Source: DAOPXV01 sp964551445 (GTDB lineage Bacteria > Muiribacteriota > UBA9980). From it: a DNA stretch of 64,000 nt. The notes under the pieces were generated by a model, which saw only the letters and a list, made by a program, of their open reading frames with translations, did no database searches and was not told the DNA's origin. Position numbers and translations under genes: made by a program. Positions 7,959-16,705 of this stretch are shown piece after piece. The stretch's first letter is position 1. Each line of letters begins with the position of its first letter. The stretch covers positions 1-64,000 of the forward strand of contig CAZKCG010000025.1 in the NCBI GenBank assembly GCA_964551445.1. Direction: 5' to 3'.

Positions 7959-8498
7959 ATGTCACGTATAGGCAAAAAAGTCATAATTATTCCCAAGGGC
8001 GTCGAAATCAAACTCAACGGCCATCATATAACGGTAAAAGGACCTCTCGGACATCTCGATAGAGAACTGCATCCTCACATAGACGTAGTTATCGATAAAG
8101 ATCAGCTCCATGTCAAGAGACATTCGGACCTTCCCGCTGAACGCAGCCTTCACGGCCTCGTTCGCGCCCTTATCAACAACATGGTAACCGGTGTCACCAA
8201 AGGTTTCGAGAAGATACTCGAAATATCCGGAACCGGTTACAAAGGCAAACTCGAAGGCGGAAAAAAACTCGTTCTTAACGTGGGATATACACACCCGGTT
8301 GAGTTTACCGCGCCAGAGGGCATAAAATTTGAGCTCGAGAAAGAAACCGTGATCAAAATCAAGGGCATCGACAACGAGCTCGTTGGACAGATCGCGGCTA
8401 ACGTTCGCGGAGCGAAAGAACCTGAACCTTACAAAGGCAAAGGCATTAAATATTCCACCGAACGCATACAGCGCAAGGTCGGAAAACGCGGTAAGTAA
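7959..8498 (+). CDS. rplF: 50S ribosomal protein L6
   Basis: 179 aa, two tandem L6 folds as expected. The C-terminal signature EPEPYKGKGIKYS is present. L6 lies at the base of the stalk near the sarcin-ricin loop. It follows rpsH by 15 nt with AAGGAGGAG between them. Confidence 0.97.
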   Translation: MSRIGKKVIIIPKGVEIKLNGHHITVKGPLGHLDRELHPHIDVVIDKDQLHVKRHSDLPAERSLHGLVRALINNMVTGVTKGFEKILEISGTGYKGKLEGGKKLVLNVGYTHPVEFTAPEGIKFELEKETVIKIKGIDNELVGQIAANVRGAKEPEPYKGKGIKYSTERIQRKVGKRGK

Positions 8499-8535
8499 TT
8501 CTCGATAACTAATCTCAAGGGGGAGAAGAACAGAA

Positions 8536-8916
8536 ATGTTTAATAAAATTAATCGCAAAGAAATGAGAAAGACCCGTCACTTTCACACCAGAAAGATAAT
8601 AACCGGAACCGATTCAATGCCCAGACTGGTTGTTTTCAGAAGCCTGAAACACATATCCGTCCAGGTCATCAATGATATCACCGGAAAGACGATCTTAGCG
8701 GCTTCGACTTATGAAAAAGAGGTCAGGGAAGCTATGAAGACGGCTAACAAGTCCACAGACGGCGTGGACGCGGCTAAATACGTCGGCAAAGTTATTGCCG
8801 AACGCGCCAAAAACAACAAGATCGAAACCATCGCGTTCGACCGCGGCGGAAACCTCTACACCGGACGCATCAAGGCTCTCGCCGATGCAGCCCGTGCAGC
8901 AGGCCTCAAATTCTAA
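8536..8916 (+). CDS. rplR: 50S ribosomal protein L18
   Basis: 126 aa. The PRLVVFRSLKHISVQVI segment and the ending FDRGGNLYTGRIKALADAAR are typical. With L5 it anchors 5S rRNA in the central protuberance. The ribosome-binding site AAGGGGGAG lies upstream. Confidence 0.96.
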   Translation: MFNKINRKEMRKTRHFHTRKIITGTDSMPRLVVFRSLKHISVQVINDITGKTILAASTYEKEVREAMKTANKSTDGVDAAKYVGKVIAERAKNNKIETIAFDRGGNLYTGRIKALADAARAAGLKF

Positions 8917-8955
8917 CATTTTACTTACGAATTGAAAGTTGGAGGTATTAACAGG

Positions 8956-9492
8956 ATGGAAAATAGAGCTCCTAGAAGAGGAAGAGACACAAGAAAGACC
9001 GGACCCGTTGAAGCGCCGGAATTTCGCGAAAAGGTCATTAAGATCAGGCGCGTCGCCAAGGTTGTTAAGGGCGGACGCAGGTTCAGCTTCTCCGCGCTTG
9101 TCGCCGTCGGCGATGGTAAAGGCCGCGTAGGCGTTGGCCTTGGTAAAGCGAATGAAGTTCCCGACGCAATGCATAAAGGCATACAGGCCGCTAAAAAGGC
9201 CATGTTCAGAGTGCCTTTGAAAGCTACGACGATACCTCACGAAGTTATCGGCGAATTCGGCGCAGGAAAAGTTTTCCTCAAACCCGCATCAGACGGTACC
9301 GGCGTTATCGCCGGCGGCGCTGTCCGCGCTGTCGTTGAGCTTGCCGGAATAAAGAACATATTGAGCAAATCCCTCGGTTCATCTAACTCCGTAAACGTTG
9401 TTAAGGCCACCATCGAGGCCCTCAAAAACCTGAGAGATCCCGAACAATATGCGAAGCTTCGCCTTAAAACAGACGACGAAACAAGTGAATAA
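8956..9492 (+). CDS. rpsE: 30S ribosomal protein S5
   Basis: 178 aa from the ATG at 8956. An in-frame TTG at 8932 is rejected because the GGAGGT at 8941-8946 lies downstream of it and is correctly spaced for 8956. GGRRFSFSALVAVGDGKGRVG and the GAGKVFLKPASDGTGVIAGG region identify S5, which contributes to decoding fidelity and mRNA helicase activity. Confidence 0.96.
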   Translation: MENRAPRRGRDTRKTGPVEAPEFREKVIKIRRVAKVVKGGRRFSFSALVAVGDGKGRVGVGLGKANEVPDAMHKGIQAAKKAMFRVPLKATTIPHEVIGEFGAGKVFLKPASDGTGVIAGGAVRAVVELAGIKNILSKSLGSSNSVNVVKATIEALKNLRDPEQYAKLRLKTDDETSE

Positions 9493-9508
9493 GGGAGCGT
9501 AAAACAAA

Positions 9509-9694
9509 ATGAAAAAACTTAAAGTTACTTTAAAAGGCGGTATAACCAACTGCCAGGAAAGAGCAAGACTCGTTGTAAAAGCTCTCGGTCTCGGTAAAGC
9601 CGATTCATCAAAAGTGCACCCTGATAATCCCGCCATCCGCGGAATGATATTCAAGGTCAACCATCTTTTGAGGGTCGAAGAGGTTGAAGTTTAA
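9509..9694 (+). CDS. rpmD: 50S ribosomal protein L30
   Basis: 61 aa, the short bacterial form. KVTLKGGITNCQERARLVVKALGL and the ending INHL-like VNHLLRVEEVEV match the family. Several bacterial lineages lack this gene; here it sits in its usual place between rpsE and rplO. Confidence 0.93.
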   Translation: MKKLKVTLKGGITNCQERARLVVKALGLGKADSSKVHPDNPAIRGMIFKVNHLLRVEEVEV

Positions 9695-9726
9695 CATCGA
9701 TTTTTTAGTTTGAGGAGGATTTAGAC

Positions 9727-10170
9727 GTGTATACACTTAATAATCTTGAAGTCAACAAGGGAGCCCGCAAAGACATATTCAGACGCGGCCGCGGCCAGGC
9801 TTCCGGCGCCGGTAAAACTGGCGGCAGAGGCGAAAAAGGTCAGTTAGCCCGTAACCACGTAAGATACGGATTTGAAGGCGGCCAGATGCCCCTCATCCGC
9901 AGGATCCCTAAACGCGGTTTCAAAAATGAACCTTTCCGCGTACGGTTCGACTGCGTAAACCTTTCCGAACTTAACAGGTTTGAGAATGGCACCAAAGTTG
10001 ACATGAAGCTTTTGGTTGAGAACGGTATCATTTCAGGCCGTCAGAACGGCGGAATAAAGATACTTGGCGATGGCGATCTCCAGAAGAAATTGTCGTTTGT
10101 TGCTAACAAGTTTACAAAAACGGCTGAAGAAAAAATAAAGGCAGCAGGCGGCACTATCGAGGTGATATAG
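9727..10170 (+). CDS. rplO: 50S ribosomal protein L15
   Basis: 147 aa with a GTG start after GAGGAGG. The glycine- and arginine-rich N-terminal extension (GRGRGQASGAGKTGGRGEKG) that threads into 23S rRNA is present, as is GFEGGQMPLIRRIPKRGF. Its stop codon directly abuts the secY start codon. Confidence 0.96.
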   Translation: MYTLNNLEVNKGARKDIFRRGRGQASGAGKTGGRGEKGQLARNHVRYGFEGGQMPLIRRIPKRGFKNEPFRVRFDCVNLSELNRFENGTKVDMKLLVENGIISGRQNGGIKILGDGDLQKKLSFVANKFTKTAEEKIKAAGGTIEVI

Positions 10171-11511
10171 TTGATAGGCACATTAAGAGATTCTTTCAGA
10201 ATAAGTGAACTGCGCGGCAGAATACTTTTCACGCTTGCGATGATCGCAGTTTACAGGTTGGGTTCACATATTCCGACCCCCGGTATAGACTCGGCGGCGC
10301 TTGCGCATTACTTTAAAGCGCAGGGTTCCGGCGGCATCCTTGGATTTCTCGACATGTTCTCGGGCGGCGCGCTCAAGCGTTTTTCGATATTCGCTCTCGG
10401 CATCGCCCCCTATATTAACGCGTCGATCATAATGCAGCTTCTGGTTTACGTCGTGCCTTATCTTGAAAAACTCGCAAAAGAAGGTACGGAAGGCAGACAG
10501 AAGATCAGCCAGTACACCAGGTACGGAACGATATTAATAGGTGCTCTCCAGGCTTTCGGCATGAGCTTCATGCTCGCTAACGCCGGCGGCGGACAGGGCG
10601 TTCTTACACCCGAAATGAAGGCACATTTCGCGCGATTCTCGATACTTACGATGCTCACGCTTACCGCGGGAACGGCCTTTATAATGTGGCTGGGTGAAAA
10701 GATAACCGAAAAGGGTATAGGAAACGGTATATCCCTTCTTATATTCGTCGGCATAGTCGCTTCGCTTCCCTCGGCTATCGTTCAGACATACAGAGTATTT
10801 GAGGGCGACGCGCTTTTCTATCCCAGGGTCGTTCTGATACTTTTCTTCGTTATAGCCGTAACGGCAGCCGTTATCTGGATCCAGGACGGCGTGCGCAAGA
10901 TCCCCGTTCAGTACGCGAAACGCGTTGTCGGTAAAAGGGTTTACGGCGGACAGAATACATACATCCCTCTGCGCGTTAACCAGGCCGGCGTTATCCCGAT
11001 AATATTCGCTTCGTCGATATTATTGTTCCCGGGCCTTATCACCAACTTCTTCGCGAATTACTTTTCGATGGACTCGATCATCGGCAAGATAACGGGTTTC
11101 ATCAACACGGTTCTCGCGCCATCCCACTGGTTCTATATGGTGCTCTATTGTCTTATGATAATATTCTTCGCGTATTTCTACACCGCTATCACTTTCAATC
11201 CGAAGGATCTGGCGGACAACATGAAGAAATACGGCGGATTCATTCCGGGAGTCCGTTCCGGAAGGCCCACCGCTGAATATATCGACCGCACGCTCGTACG
11301 CGTTACGCTTGTCGGTTCGGTGTTTTTAGCGATAATAGCCGTCATTCCGAACATCATGATGACCATGGCGAAGGTTCCGTTCTATTTCGGCGGCACCGCG
11401 CTTCTGATCGTCGTAGGCGTCGGTCTCGACACTATGAAACAGCTGGAATCACATCTCGTAACAAGAAATTACGATGGATTCCTCAAGAAAAAAAGCAAGT
11501 TGTTCAGGTAA
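10171..11511 (+). CDS. secY: Protein translocase subunit SecY
   Basis: 446 aa, about ten hydrophobic helices, with a TTG start directly after the rplO stop; GAGGTGAT at the end of rplO serves as ribosome-binding site. The plug-region motif RLGSHIPTPGID, the GIGNGISLLIF segment and the cytoplasmic loop GGFIPGVRSGRPTAEYI are conserved. It is the channel of the SecYEG translocon in the inner membrane. The TTG start and zero spacing suggest coupling to L15. Confidence 0.97.
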   Translation: MIGTLRDSFRISELRGRILFTLAMIAVYRLGSHIPTPGIDSAALAHYFKAQGSGGILGFLDMFSGGALKRFSIFALGIAPYINASIIMQLLVYVVPYLEKLAKEGTEGRQKISQYTRYGTILIGALQAFGMSFMLANAGGGQGVLTPEMKAHFARFSILTMLTLTAGTAFIMWLGEKITEKGIGNGISLLIFVGIVASLPSAIVQTYRVFEGDALFYPRVVLILFFVIAVTAAVIWIQDGVRKIPVQYAKRVVGKRVYGGQNTYIPLRVNQAGVIPIIFASSILLFPGLITNFFANYFSMDSIIGKITGFINTVLAPSHWFYMVLYCLMIIFFAYFYTAITFNPKDLADNMKKYGGFIPGVRSGRPTAEYIDRTLVRVTLVGSVFLAIIAVIPNIMMTMAKVPFYFGGTALLIVVGVGLDTMKQLESHLVTRNYDGFLKKKSKLFR

Positions 11512-11524
11512 TTCGGAGGATATA

Positions 11525-12175
11525 ATGAGGTTCATACTACTCGGCGCCCCTGGCGCCGGCAAAGGCACACAAGCCAAACTGTTGATTGATAAGTACCACA
11601 TTGTCCAGATATCCACCGGCGATATCCTCCGCGAAAACGTCAAAACGGGAACGGAGCTTGGAAAGAACGCTAAATCCTTCATGGAGAAGGGGCTTCTTGT
11701 ACCTGACGACGTTATAATTTCCATGATCGAAGGCCGCCTGGTAAAGCCCGATTGCAAAACGGGCTTCATACTAGACGGTTTTCCGAGAACGGTGGCGCAA
11801 GCCGACGCTCTTGACGGTCTTTTGAAAAAGATGTCCTTGAAACTTGACGCGTGCATATGCATCGAGGTGCCTGAGGAAGAGCTTATCAAGCGTCTTTCCG
11901 GGCGCCGCGTATGCGGCTCATGCGGCGAGCCTTATCACATCCACAACAACAGGCCTAAGGTCGATGGAAAATGTAACAGCTGCGGTTCCGACCTGGTCCA
12001 CCGCAAGGACGATCACGAGGATACCGTCAGAAACCGCCTGAAGGTATACAACGACGAGACGCTTCCCCTTCTCGATTATTTCACGAAGAAGGACCTGGCT
12101 ATCAGGGTCGATGGCCTTGGCGACATAAACGCCATTTTACATACGATCGTTGCGAAGCTCTCGAAAAAGGCCTGA
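11525..12175 (+). CDS. adk: Adenylate kinase, zinc-lid type
   Basis: 216 aa. The P-loop GAPGAGKGT is at residues 7-15. The LID carries four cysteines (CGSCGEPY and CNSCGSD) expected to hold zinc, the form seen in Gram-positive and many deep-branching bacteria. It catalyses ATP + AMP to 2 ADP in the cytoplasm. The ATG at 11525 is preferred over an upstream in-frame ATG inside secY because TCGGAGG lies just before it and MRFILLGAPG is the standard start. Confidence 0.97.
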   Translation: MRFILLGAPGAGKGTQAKLLIDKYHIVQISTGDILRENVKTGTELGKNAKSFMEKGLLVPDDVIISMIEGRLVKPDCKTGFILDGFPRTVAQADALDGLLKKMSLKLDACICIEVPEEELIKRLSGRRVCGSCGEPYHIHNNRPKVDGKCNSCGSDLVHRKDDHEDTVRNRLKVYNDETLPLLDYFTKKDLAIRVDGLGDINAILHTIVAKLSKKA

Positions 12176-12239
12176 TGATAAAGTTAGCCGAAACAGGTAG
12201 TACGGATATTTAATTGATTATGGAGAAACGGTATCAGCC

Positions 12240-13007
12240 ATGGTTGACGTAGAAGTAGTAACAAAAAAATCTATTCAAGAAATAGAATATATGTATGAAT
12301 CCTGCCAGATAGCCGCTCGCGCCCTCAAGTTGATGCGCGAGAGCGTCAGGCCGGGTGTGACTACTGAAAAACTCGACAAACTGGCCCACGATTATATCGT
12401 TTCCCAGGGAGCTTATCCCGTCTTTTTAGGATATCACAACTATCCCAAAAGCATCTGCGCTTCGGTAAATAACGAGGTCGTCCACGGGATCCCCTCCAAA
12501 AAAAGGATCCTCGCGGAAGGCGACATCATCAGCATTGACGTCGGTGTTTTAAAAAACAACTATTGCGGCGATTCGGCCATAACCGTACCGGTCGGGACCA
12601 TAAGCGATTCCGCGGCGAGACTTATAAGGATCACCGAAGAGTCCCTTTATGAAGGCATTGCGAAAGCGGTGCCCGGAAACTATCTCGGCGACGTCTCGAA
12701 CGCGGTTCAGACCTTCGTCGAATCGAACGGATTTTCGGTTGTGAGAGAATATGTCGGTCACGGGATCGGCAGATCGCTCCACGAACCGCCCTCGGTGCCA
12801 AATTACGGTAAAAAAGGCAGGGGCATTAAGCTTGAGGTTGGTTTTTGCCTTGCTATCGAGCCCATGGTAAACGCCGGTAAATACGACGTGGAAGTCACGA
12901 ACAATCAATGGACGGTAGTTACCAGAGATAAAAGCCTTTCGGCTCATTTTGAGCATACCATAGCGATAACCGAGAACGGCCCTAGAATACTTTCTAAACT
13001 AATATAA
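12240..13007 (+). CDS. map: Methionine aminopeptidase, type I
   Basis: 255 aa. The five metal ligands are D100, D111, H174, E207 and E238, with the substrate-side histidines H82 and H181. It removes the initiator methionine from nascent proteins. The secY-adk-map-infA order is classical. The 64-nt gap before it shows no terminator. Confidence 0.97.
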   Translation: MVDVEVVTKKSIQEIEYMYESCQIAARALKLMRESVRPGVTTEKLDKLAHDYIVSQGAYPVFLGYHNYPKSICASVNNEVVHGIPSKKRILAEGDIISIDVGVLKNNYCGDSAITVPVGTISDSAARLIRITEESLYEGIAKAVPGNYLGDVSNAVQTFVESNGFSVVREYVGHGIGRSLHEPPSVPNYGKKGRGIKLEVGFCLAIEPMVNAGKYDVEVTNNQWTVVTRDKSLSAHFEHTIAITENGPRILSKLI

Positions 13008-13035
13008 AAAAAAGGCTTTTAAGGAGGATTGCTTG

Positions 13036-13257
13036 ATGGCAAAAGAAGACCTGATTGAGGTAACCGGAACAGTTATTGAACCGCTGCCTAACGCCATGTT
13101 CAGAGTTGAACTGGAAAACGGGCACAAGGTCCTGGCCCATATCTCCGGAAAGATGAGGATGAACTTCATAAGAATACTTCCGGGTGATAAAGTGACGATC
13201 GAACTTTCGCCCTACGATCTCACAAGAGGACGCATAACATACAGATCCAAGGGTTAA
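13036..13257 (+). CDS. infA: Translation initiation factor IF-1
   Basis: 73 aa OB-fold protein. MAKEDLIEVTGTVIEPLPNA and HISGKMRMNFIRILPGDKV are near-universal. The ATG at 13036 is chosen over a TTG at 13033 because AAGGAGG (13021-13027) is 8 nt away and IF-1 starts MAKED. It binds the 30S A site during initiation. Confidence 0.97.
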   Translation: MAKEDLIEVTGTVIEPLPNAMFRVELENGHKVLAHISGKMRMNFIRILPGDKVTIELSPYDLTRGRITYRSKG

Positions 13258-13280
13258 CCAAAATTTATAACAAATAAGTA

Positions 13281-13309
13281 TTGCTTTTTTGTTTTATTTG
13301 GTGTAAAAT
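13281..13309 (+). promoter_or_regulatory. Internal promoter upstream of rpmJ
   Basis: TTGCTT (13281-13286) and TAAAAT (13304-13309) are 17 bp apart in the only sizeable AT-rich gap (96 nt) between infA and rpmJ. It would let the alpha-operon genes rpmJ to rplQ be expressed separately. No terminator after infA was seen. Confidence 0.6.
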
Positions 13310-13353
13310 AATGTATTCATTTTACATATTCAGCTTAAGTTTGGAGGTCCGTC

Positions 13354-13467
13354 ATGAAAGTTAGATCATCAGTTAAAAAAATATGTGATAAATGCAAAGT
13401 GATCAAAAGAAAAGGCGTCATTCGCGTTATATGCACGAACGTCCGCCACAAACAGAGACAGGGATAA
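13354..13467 (+). CDS. rpmJ: 50S ribosomal protein L36
   Basis: 37 aa. It begins MKVRSSVKKICDKCKVIKRK and carries the zinc ligands C11, C14, C27 and H32, so it is the zinc-binding L36. The ribosome-binding site TTGGAGGT lies 8 nt upstream of the ATG. Its place between infA and rpsM is standard. Confidence 0.97.
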   Translation: MKVRSSVKKICDKCKVIKRKGVIRVICTNVRHKQRQG

Positions 13468-13498
13468 TAATATAAATTAACAAGAAAGGAGGCGACTA

Positions 13499-13882
13499 AT
13501 GGCTCGCATATCAGGTGTGGATTTACCCAATAACAAACGCTTGGAGATCGCTATGACCTATATCTACGGAATAGGCCGCACGACCTCCCAGAAGCTTCTT
13601 ACCGATCTGGGAATCGATCTTAGCAAAAAGGTCAAGGAACTTACGGAAGAAGAAATTATTAAGATCCGTGATTATATAGAAAAGCATCTCAAGATCGAAG
13701 GCGATCTTCGTCGTGAAACGCTTGGAAATATAAAAAGATTGCAGGACATCAACTGTTACAGAGGAATCAGGCACAGAAGAGGCCTGCCCTGCCGCGGACA
13801 GCGCACGCGCACTAACTCACGCACTAGAAAAGGCCCCAGAAGGACGATCGCAGGCAAAAAAGCTACGCCCTCGAAAGGCTAA
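13499..13882 (+). CDS. rpsM: 30S ribosomal protein S13
   Basis: 127 aa. MARISGVDLPNNKRLEIAMTY and the C-terminal GIRHRRGLPCRGQRTRTNSR are canonical. S13 in the head contacts P-site tRNA and forms intersubunit bridges. AAAGGAGG lies directly upstream. Confidence 0.97.
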   Translation: MARISGVDLPNNKRLEIAMTYIYGIGRTTSQKLLTDLGIDLSKKVKELTEEEIIKIRDYIEKHLKIEGDLRRETLGNIKRLQDINCYRGIRHRRGLPCRGQRTRTNSRTRKGPRRTIAGKKATPSKG

Positions 13883-13909
13883 TAACTGAAAATTCGAAAG
13901 GAGAGAAAA

Positions 13910-14284
13910 ATGGCTGACGTAAAGAAAACCGGCGCCAGGGTGACTCATGGCGTTGTTCACATCAAATCGACGTTCAACAACACCATAATCAGCATCACCG
14001 ACAAACAGGGCAATGTTATTTCATGGGCTTCCGCCGGAACATCAGGATTCAAAGGCTCGAGAAAATCGACCCCTTACGCAGCCCAGATGGCTTGTGAAAA
14101 CGCAGCGAAAAAGGCTATGGAACACGGTATGCACACAGTAGACGTGCTCGTAAAAGGCCCCGGAGCTGGTAAAGAAACCGCCATCAGGACCGTTAAGGCT
14201 GTCGGACTTGAAATCGACAAACTCAAAGACATCACACCTGTTCCGCATAACGGATGCAGGCCCAGAAAAAGAAGAAGAGTATAA
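13910..14284 (+). CDS. rpsK: 30S ribosomal protein S11
   Basis: 124 aa. VHIKSTFNNTIISITD, SAGTSGFKGSRKSTPYAAQ and the ending PHNGCRPRKRRRV are diagnostic. S11 lies on the 30S platform beside the Shine-Dalgarno helix. It follows rpsM by 27 nt with AAAGGAG. Confidence 0.97.
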   Translation: MADVKKTGARVTHGVVHIKSTFNNTIISITDKQGNVISWASAGTSGFKGSRKSTPYAAQMACENAAKKAMEHGMHTVDVLVKGPGAGKETAIRTVKAVGLEIDKLKDITPVPHNGCRPRKRRRV

Positions 14285-14338
14285 CCGAAAATACGGTTTT
14301 GCTCCAGAGTAACCGAACCAAATAAGGAGGATAGGTTA

Positions 14339-14971
14339 ATGGCAAAATATATTGGTCCTAAATGCCGTCTGTGCCGCACCGAAGGCAGGGCATTGTTTTT
14401 AAAAGGTGATCGTTGCTTCTCTAAGGAAAAATGTGCGGTTTCACGCCGCGGCACGCCTCCTGGTATGCACGGCGCCAAAAGAAAAGGTAAAGTAACGGGT
14501 TACGGCGAACAGCTCCGTGAAAAGCAGAGAATCAAAAAAATATACGGCGTAATGGAGAAACAGTTCAGAATATACGTTGACCGCGCTACAAGCACGAAAG
14601 GCGTATCAGGCACGAACCTGCTTCAGACGCTCGAAAGACGCCTTGACAACGTTGTAACGAAAGCTAATTTCGTTCCCTCGCGCGCGGCTGCCCGTCAGCT
14701 CGTCTGTCACGGTCATTTCCTCGTAAACGGAAAAAAAGTCGACATCCCTTCATACATCGTTAAAGTTAACGACGTTATTGAAGTCGCCGAAAAATCAAGA
14801 CAGATCCTTCCTATAAAATCCTCAGTTGAAAACGCAGCGAAAAGACCTCAGGCTGAATGGATCGAAGTAACTCCCGATAAATTCAAGTTCGCGATAAAAA
14901 GAATGCCTGAACGCAGCGACATCGATCCTCAGATAAACGAACACCTTGTGATCGAATTCTATTCAAGGTAA
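14339..14971 (+). CDS. rpsD: 30S ribosomal protein S4, zinc-binding type
   Basis: 210 aa. Cysteines C9, C12, C26 and C32 give the CX2C...CX5C pattern of zinc-containing S4. The S4 RNA-binding domain (LQTLERRLDNVVTKANF followed by ARQLVCHGHFLVNGKKV) is intact. It is a primary 16S-binding protein and, in E. coli, the alpha-operon repressor. Confidence 0.97.
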   Translation: MAKYIGPKCRLCRTEGRALFLKGDRCFSKEKCAVSRRGTPPGMHGAKRKGKVTGYGEQLREKQRIKKIYGVMEKQFRIYVDRATSTKGVSGTNLLQTLERRLDNVVTKANFVPSRAAARQLVCHGHFLVNGKKVDIPSYIVKVNDVIEVAEKSRQILPIKSSVENAAKRPQAEWIEVTPDKFKFAIKRMPERSDIDPQINEHLVIEFYSR

Positions 14972-15013
14972 TTCCATTATCTGTATTTTTGCTTATATTC
15001 AAAGGAGGACTTT

Positions 15014-16060
15014 GTGGAAATGATTCAGATAAAAAAACCCAGGATGACCTATATGAGGGACACGAACCAGGATTCCAGCAGGTACGGCAGATTCGTCGTA
15101 GAGCCGCTTGAACGCGGTTATGGAACGACGCTCGGCAATTCACTGCGCAGGGTTCTGCTCGGCTCTTTTCCGGGTGCTGCCGTAACCGGCGTCAGAATTG
15201 ACACGGTGCTGCATGAATTTTCCACTATTCCTGGCGTTTTAGAGGACGTAACCGACCTTATCCTCAATATCAAACAGATCATCGTCAAGCTTACGGAGGA
15301 CGAATCGGTCACGGTTACAATAGATAAAAAAGGGCCTTGCGTGGTTAAGGCCGGCGACATCCAGTGCGTAGGTTCATTACAAATTATAAATCCGGAGCAG
15401 CATATTGCCACTTTAAATGAAAACGGCAAGCTGGACATGGAACTGGTCATAGAAAAGGGCCGTGGGTACGTTACGGCGGAGAAAAATCTCAAGCCTAATC
15501 AGCCTCTCAATACGCTGGTTATCGACGCGATGTTCTCCCCTATCGTAAAGGTTAATTACAATGTCGAAGACACCCGCGTGGGCCAGGACATTAACTATGA
15601 CAAGCTTATCATGGAACTTTGGACAAATGGTTCGGTAAAACCAGATGAAGCCACATGCCTTGCGGCTAAGCTTCTGCGTGAAAACCTTTCTCTGTTCATC
15701 GATTACGTCGATAACAAACAGCAGGACAGCATAGTAATGGTGTCCGAAGAGAAAGAAAAAGTCAACAAATATGTCGATATCCCGATAAAAGACGTTGAAT
15801 TTTCAGTTCGCTCGCGCAATTGCTTGAAGAGGACTTCCATAAAGACACTTGGCGATCTCGCCAAAAAATCGGCGTCGGAACTTCTTGAGATCAAGAATTT
15901 CGGCCAGAAATCGCTCAACGAGATCCGCGAAAAACTCGCGCAGTACAACCTCGGATTGAAAGACGATCCGCCGATGGTTGCGGGCGCGATCCCGATGGCC
16001 AGCGAAGCCGATCTTAACGATAATGACGAAGACGAAACGGAAGTTTCGGACGAAGCATAA
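15014..16060 (+). CDS. rpoA: RNA polymerase subunit alpha
   Basis: 348 aa. The N-terminal dimerisation domain (to about residue 230) contains EPLERGYGTTLGNSLRRVLL. The C-terminal DNA-binding domain has CLKRTSIKTLGDLAKKSASE and NFGQKSLNEIREKL. A short acidic tail (NDNDEDETEVSDEA) ends the protein. The start may be this GTG, or the ATG at 15020, which is 11 nt from the AGGAGG at 15003-15008. Confidence 0.97.
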   Translation: MEMIQIKKPRMTYMRDTNQDSSRYGRFVVEPLERGYGTTLGNSLRRVLLGSFPGAAVTGVRIDTVLHEFSTIPGVLEDVTDLILNIKQIIVKLTEDESVTVTIDKKGPCVVKAGDIQCVGSLQIINPEQHIATLNENGKLDMELVIEKGRGYVTAEKNLKPNQPLNTLVIDAMFSPIVKVNYNVEDTRVGQDINYDKLIMELWTNGSVKPDEATCLAAKLLRENLSLFIDYVDNKQQDSIVMVSEEKEKVNKYVDIPIKDVEFSVRSRNCLKRTSIKTLGDLAKKSASELLEIKNFGQKSLNEIREKLAQYNLGLKDDPPMVAGAIPMASEADLNDNDEDETEVSDEA

Positions 16061-16066
16061 CCTTAA

Positions 16067-16085
16067 GATGCCTGTTTCGGGCATC
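16067..16085 (+). other. Hairpin between rpoA and rplQ
   Basis: GATGCC (16067-16072) and GGCATC (16080-16085) form a 6-bp stem with a 7-nt loop just after the rpoA stop. No T-run follows, so termination is unlikely. It may act as an mRNA-processing or stability element within the operon. Confidence 0.35.
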
Positions 16086-16114
16086 ACATAATTAACCAAG
16101 GTAGGTGAACAAAA

Positions 16115-16486
16115 GTGAGACATAAAGACGCGAATAAGAAACTTGGCAGGAGAGTCCCCCACAGACGTTCTATGTTCCGTAATCAGGTAATCGCCCTGTT
16201 TACACATTCGAAGATAGTTACGACCGAAGCTAAAGCCAAGGAAACAAGCCGCATCGCCGAAAAACTCATAACGATAGCAAGGCAGATGACGGAAGACAAA
16301 ATAAACACCATGAATCTTAAAAATTCAGCATTCACTATACTGAACGATAAGAAAATGGTAGACAAACTTTTCCATGAGATCGCTCCCGCGTACAAAGAAC
16401 GCAACGGCGGATACACGAGAATTTATAAGCTCGGAACCCGCGCCGGCGACGCAGCCGAAATGGCGATGCTCGAACTCGTTAAATAG
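16115..16486 (+). CDS. rplQ: 50S ribosomal protein L17
   Basis: 123 aa with a GTG start. LGRRVPHRRSMFRNQVIALF and the end GGYTRIYKLGTRAGDAAEMAMLEL are family-typical. It is the last gene of the ribosomal cluster and is followed by a terminator. Confidence 0.96.
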   Translation: MRHKDANKKLGRRVPHRRSMFRNQVIALFTHSKIVTTEAKAKETSRIAEKLITIARQMTEDKINTMNLKNSAFTILNDKKMVDKLFHEIAPAYKERNGGYTRIYKLGTRAGDAAEMAMLELVK

Positions 16487-16520
16487 GTTGTAACATGACA
16501 ACTTTATAGACGCTTTATAA

Positions 16521-16558
16521 TATAGGGGCAATCTATGGTTGCCCCTATATTTATTAAA
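16521..16558 (+). terminator. Terminator after rplQ
   Basis: TATAGGGGCAA (16521-16531) is perfectly complementary to TTGCCCCTATA (16539-16549), with a 7-nt loop, followed by an A/T-rich TTTATTA tail. It ends the S10-spc-alpha cluster. The rest of the gap up to 16705 is AT-rich; no confident promoter for the next operon was found. Confidence 0.75.
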
Positions 16559-16705
16559 AGCCCCGGGCGGTCCCCATGTTTTATGCTTCTGAAATTTGAT
16601 TCTTTTCTTTTTTTACTTTGCGCAAAACATTTATTTTAATTAATTATTTCAAGATGTTTAAATGAAACGGTTATATTCGAAAATTATATTTTAGTGATAT
16701 ATTAA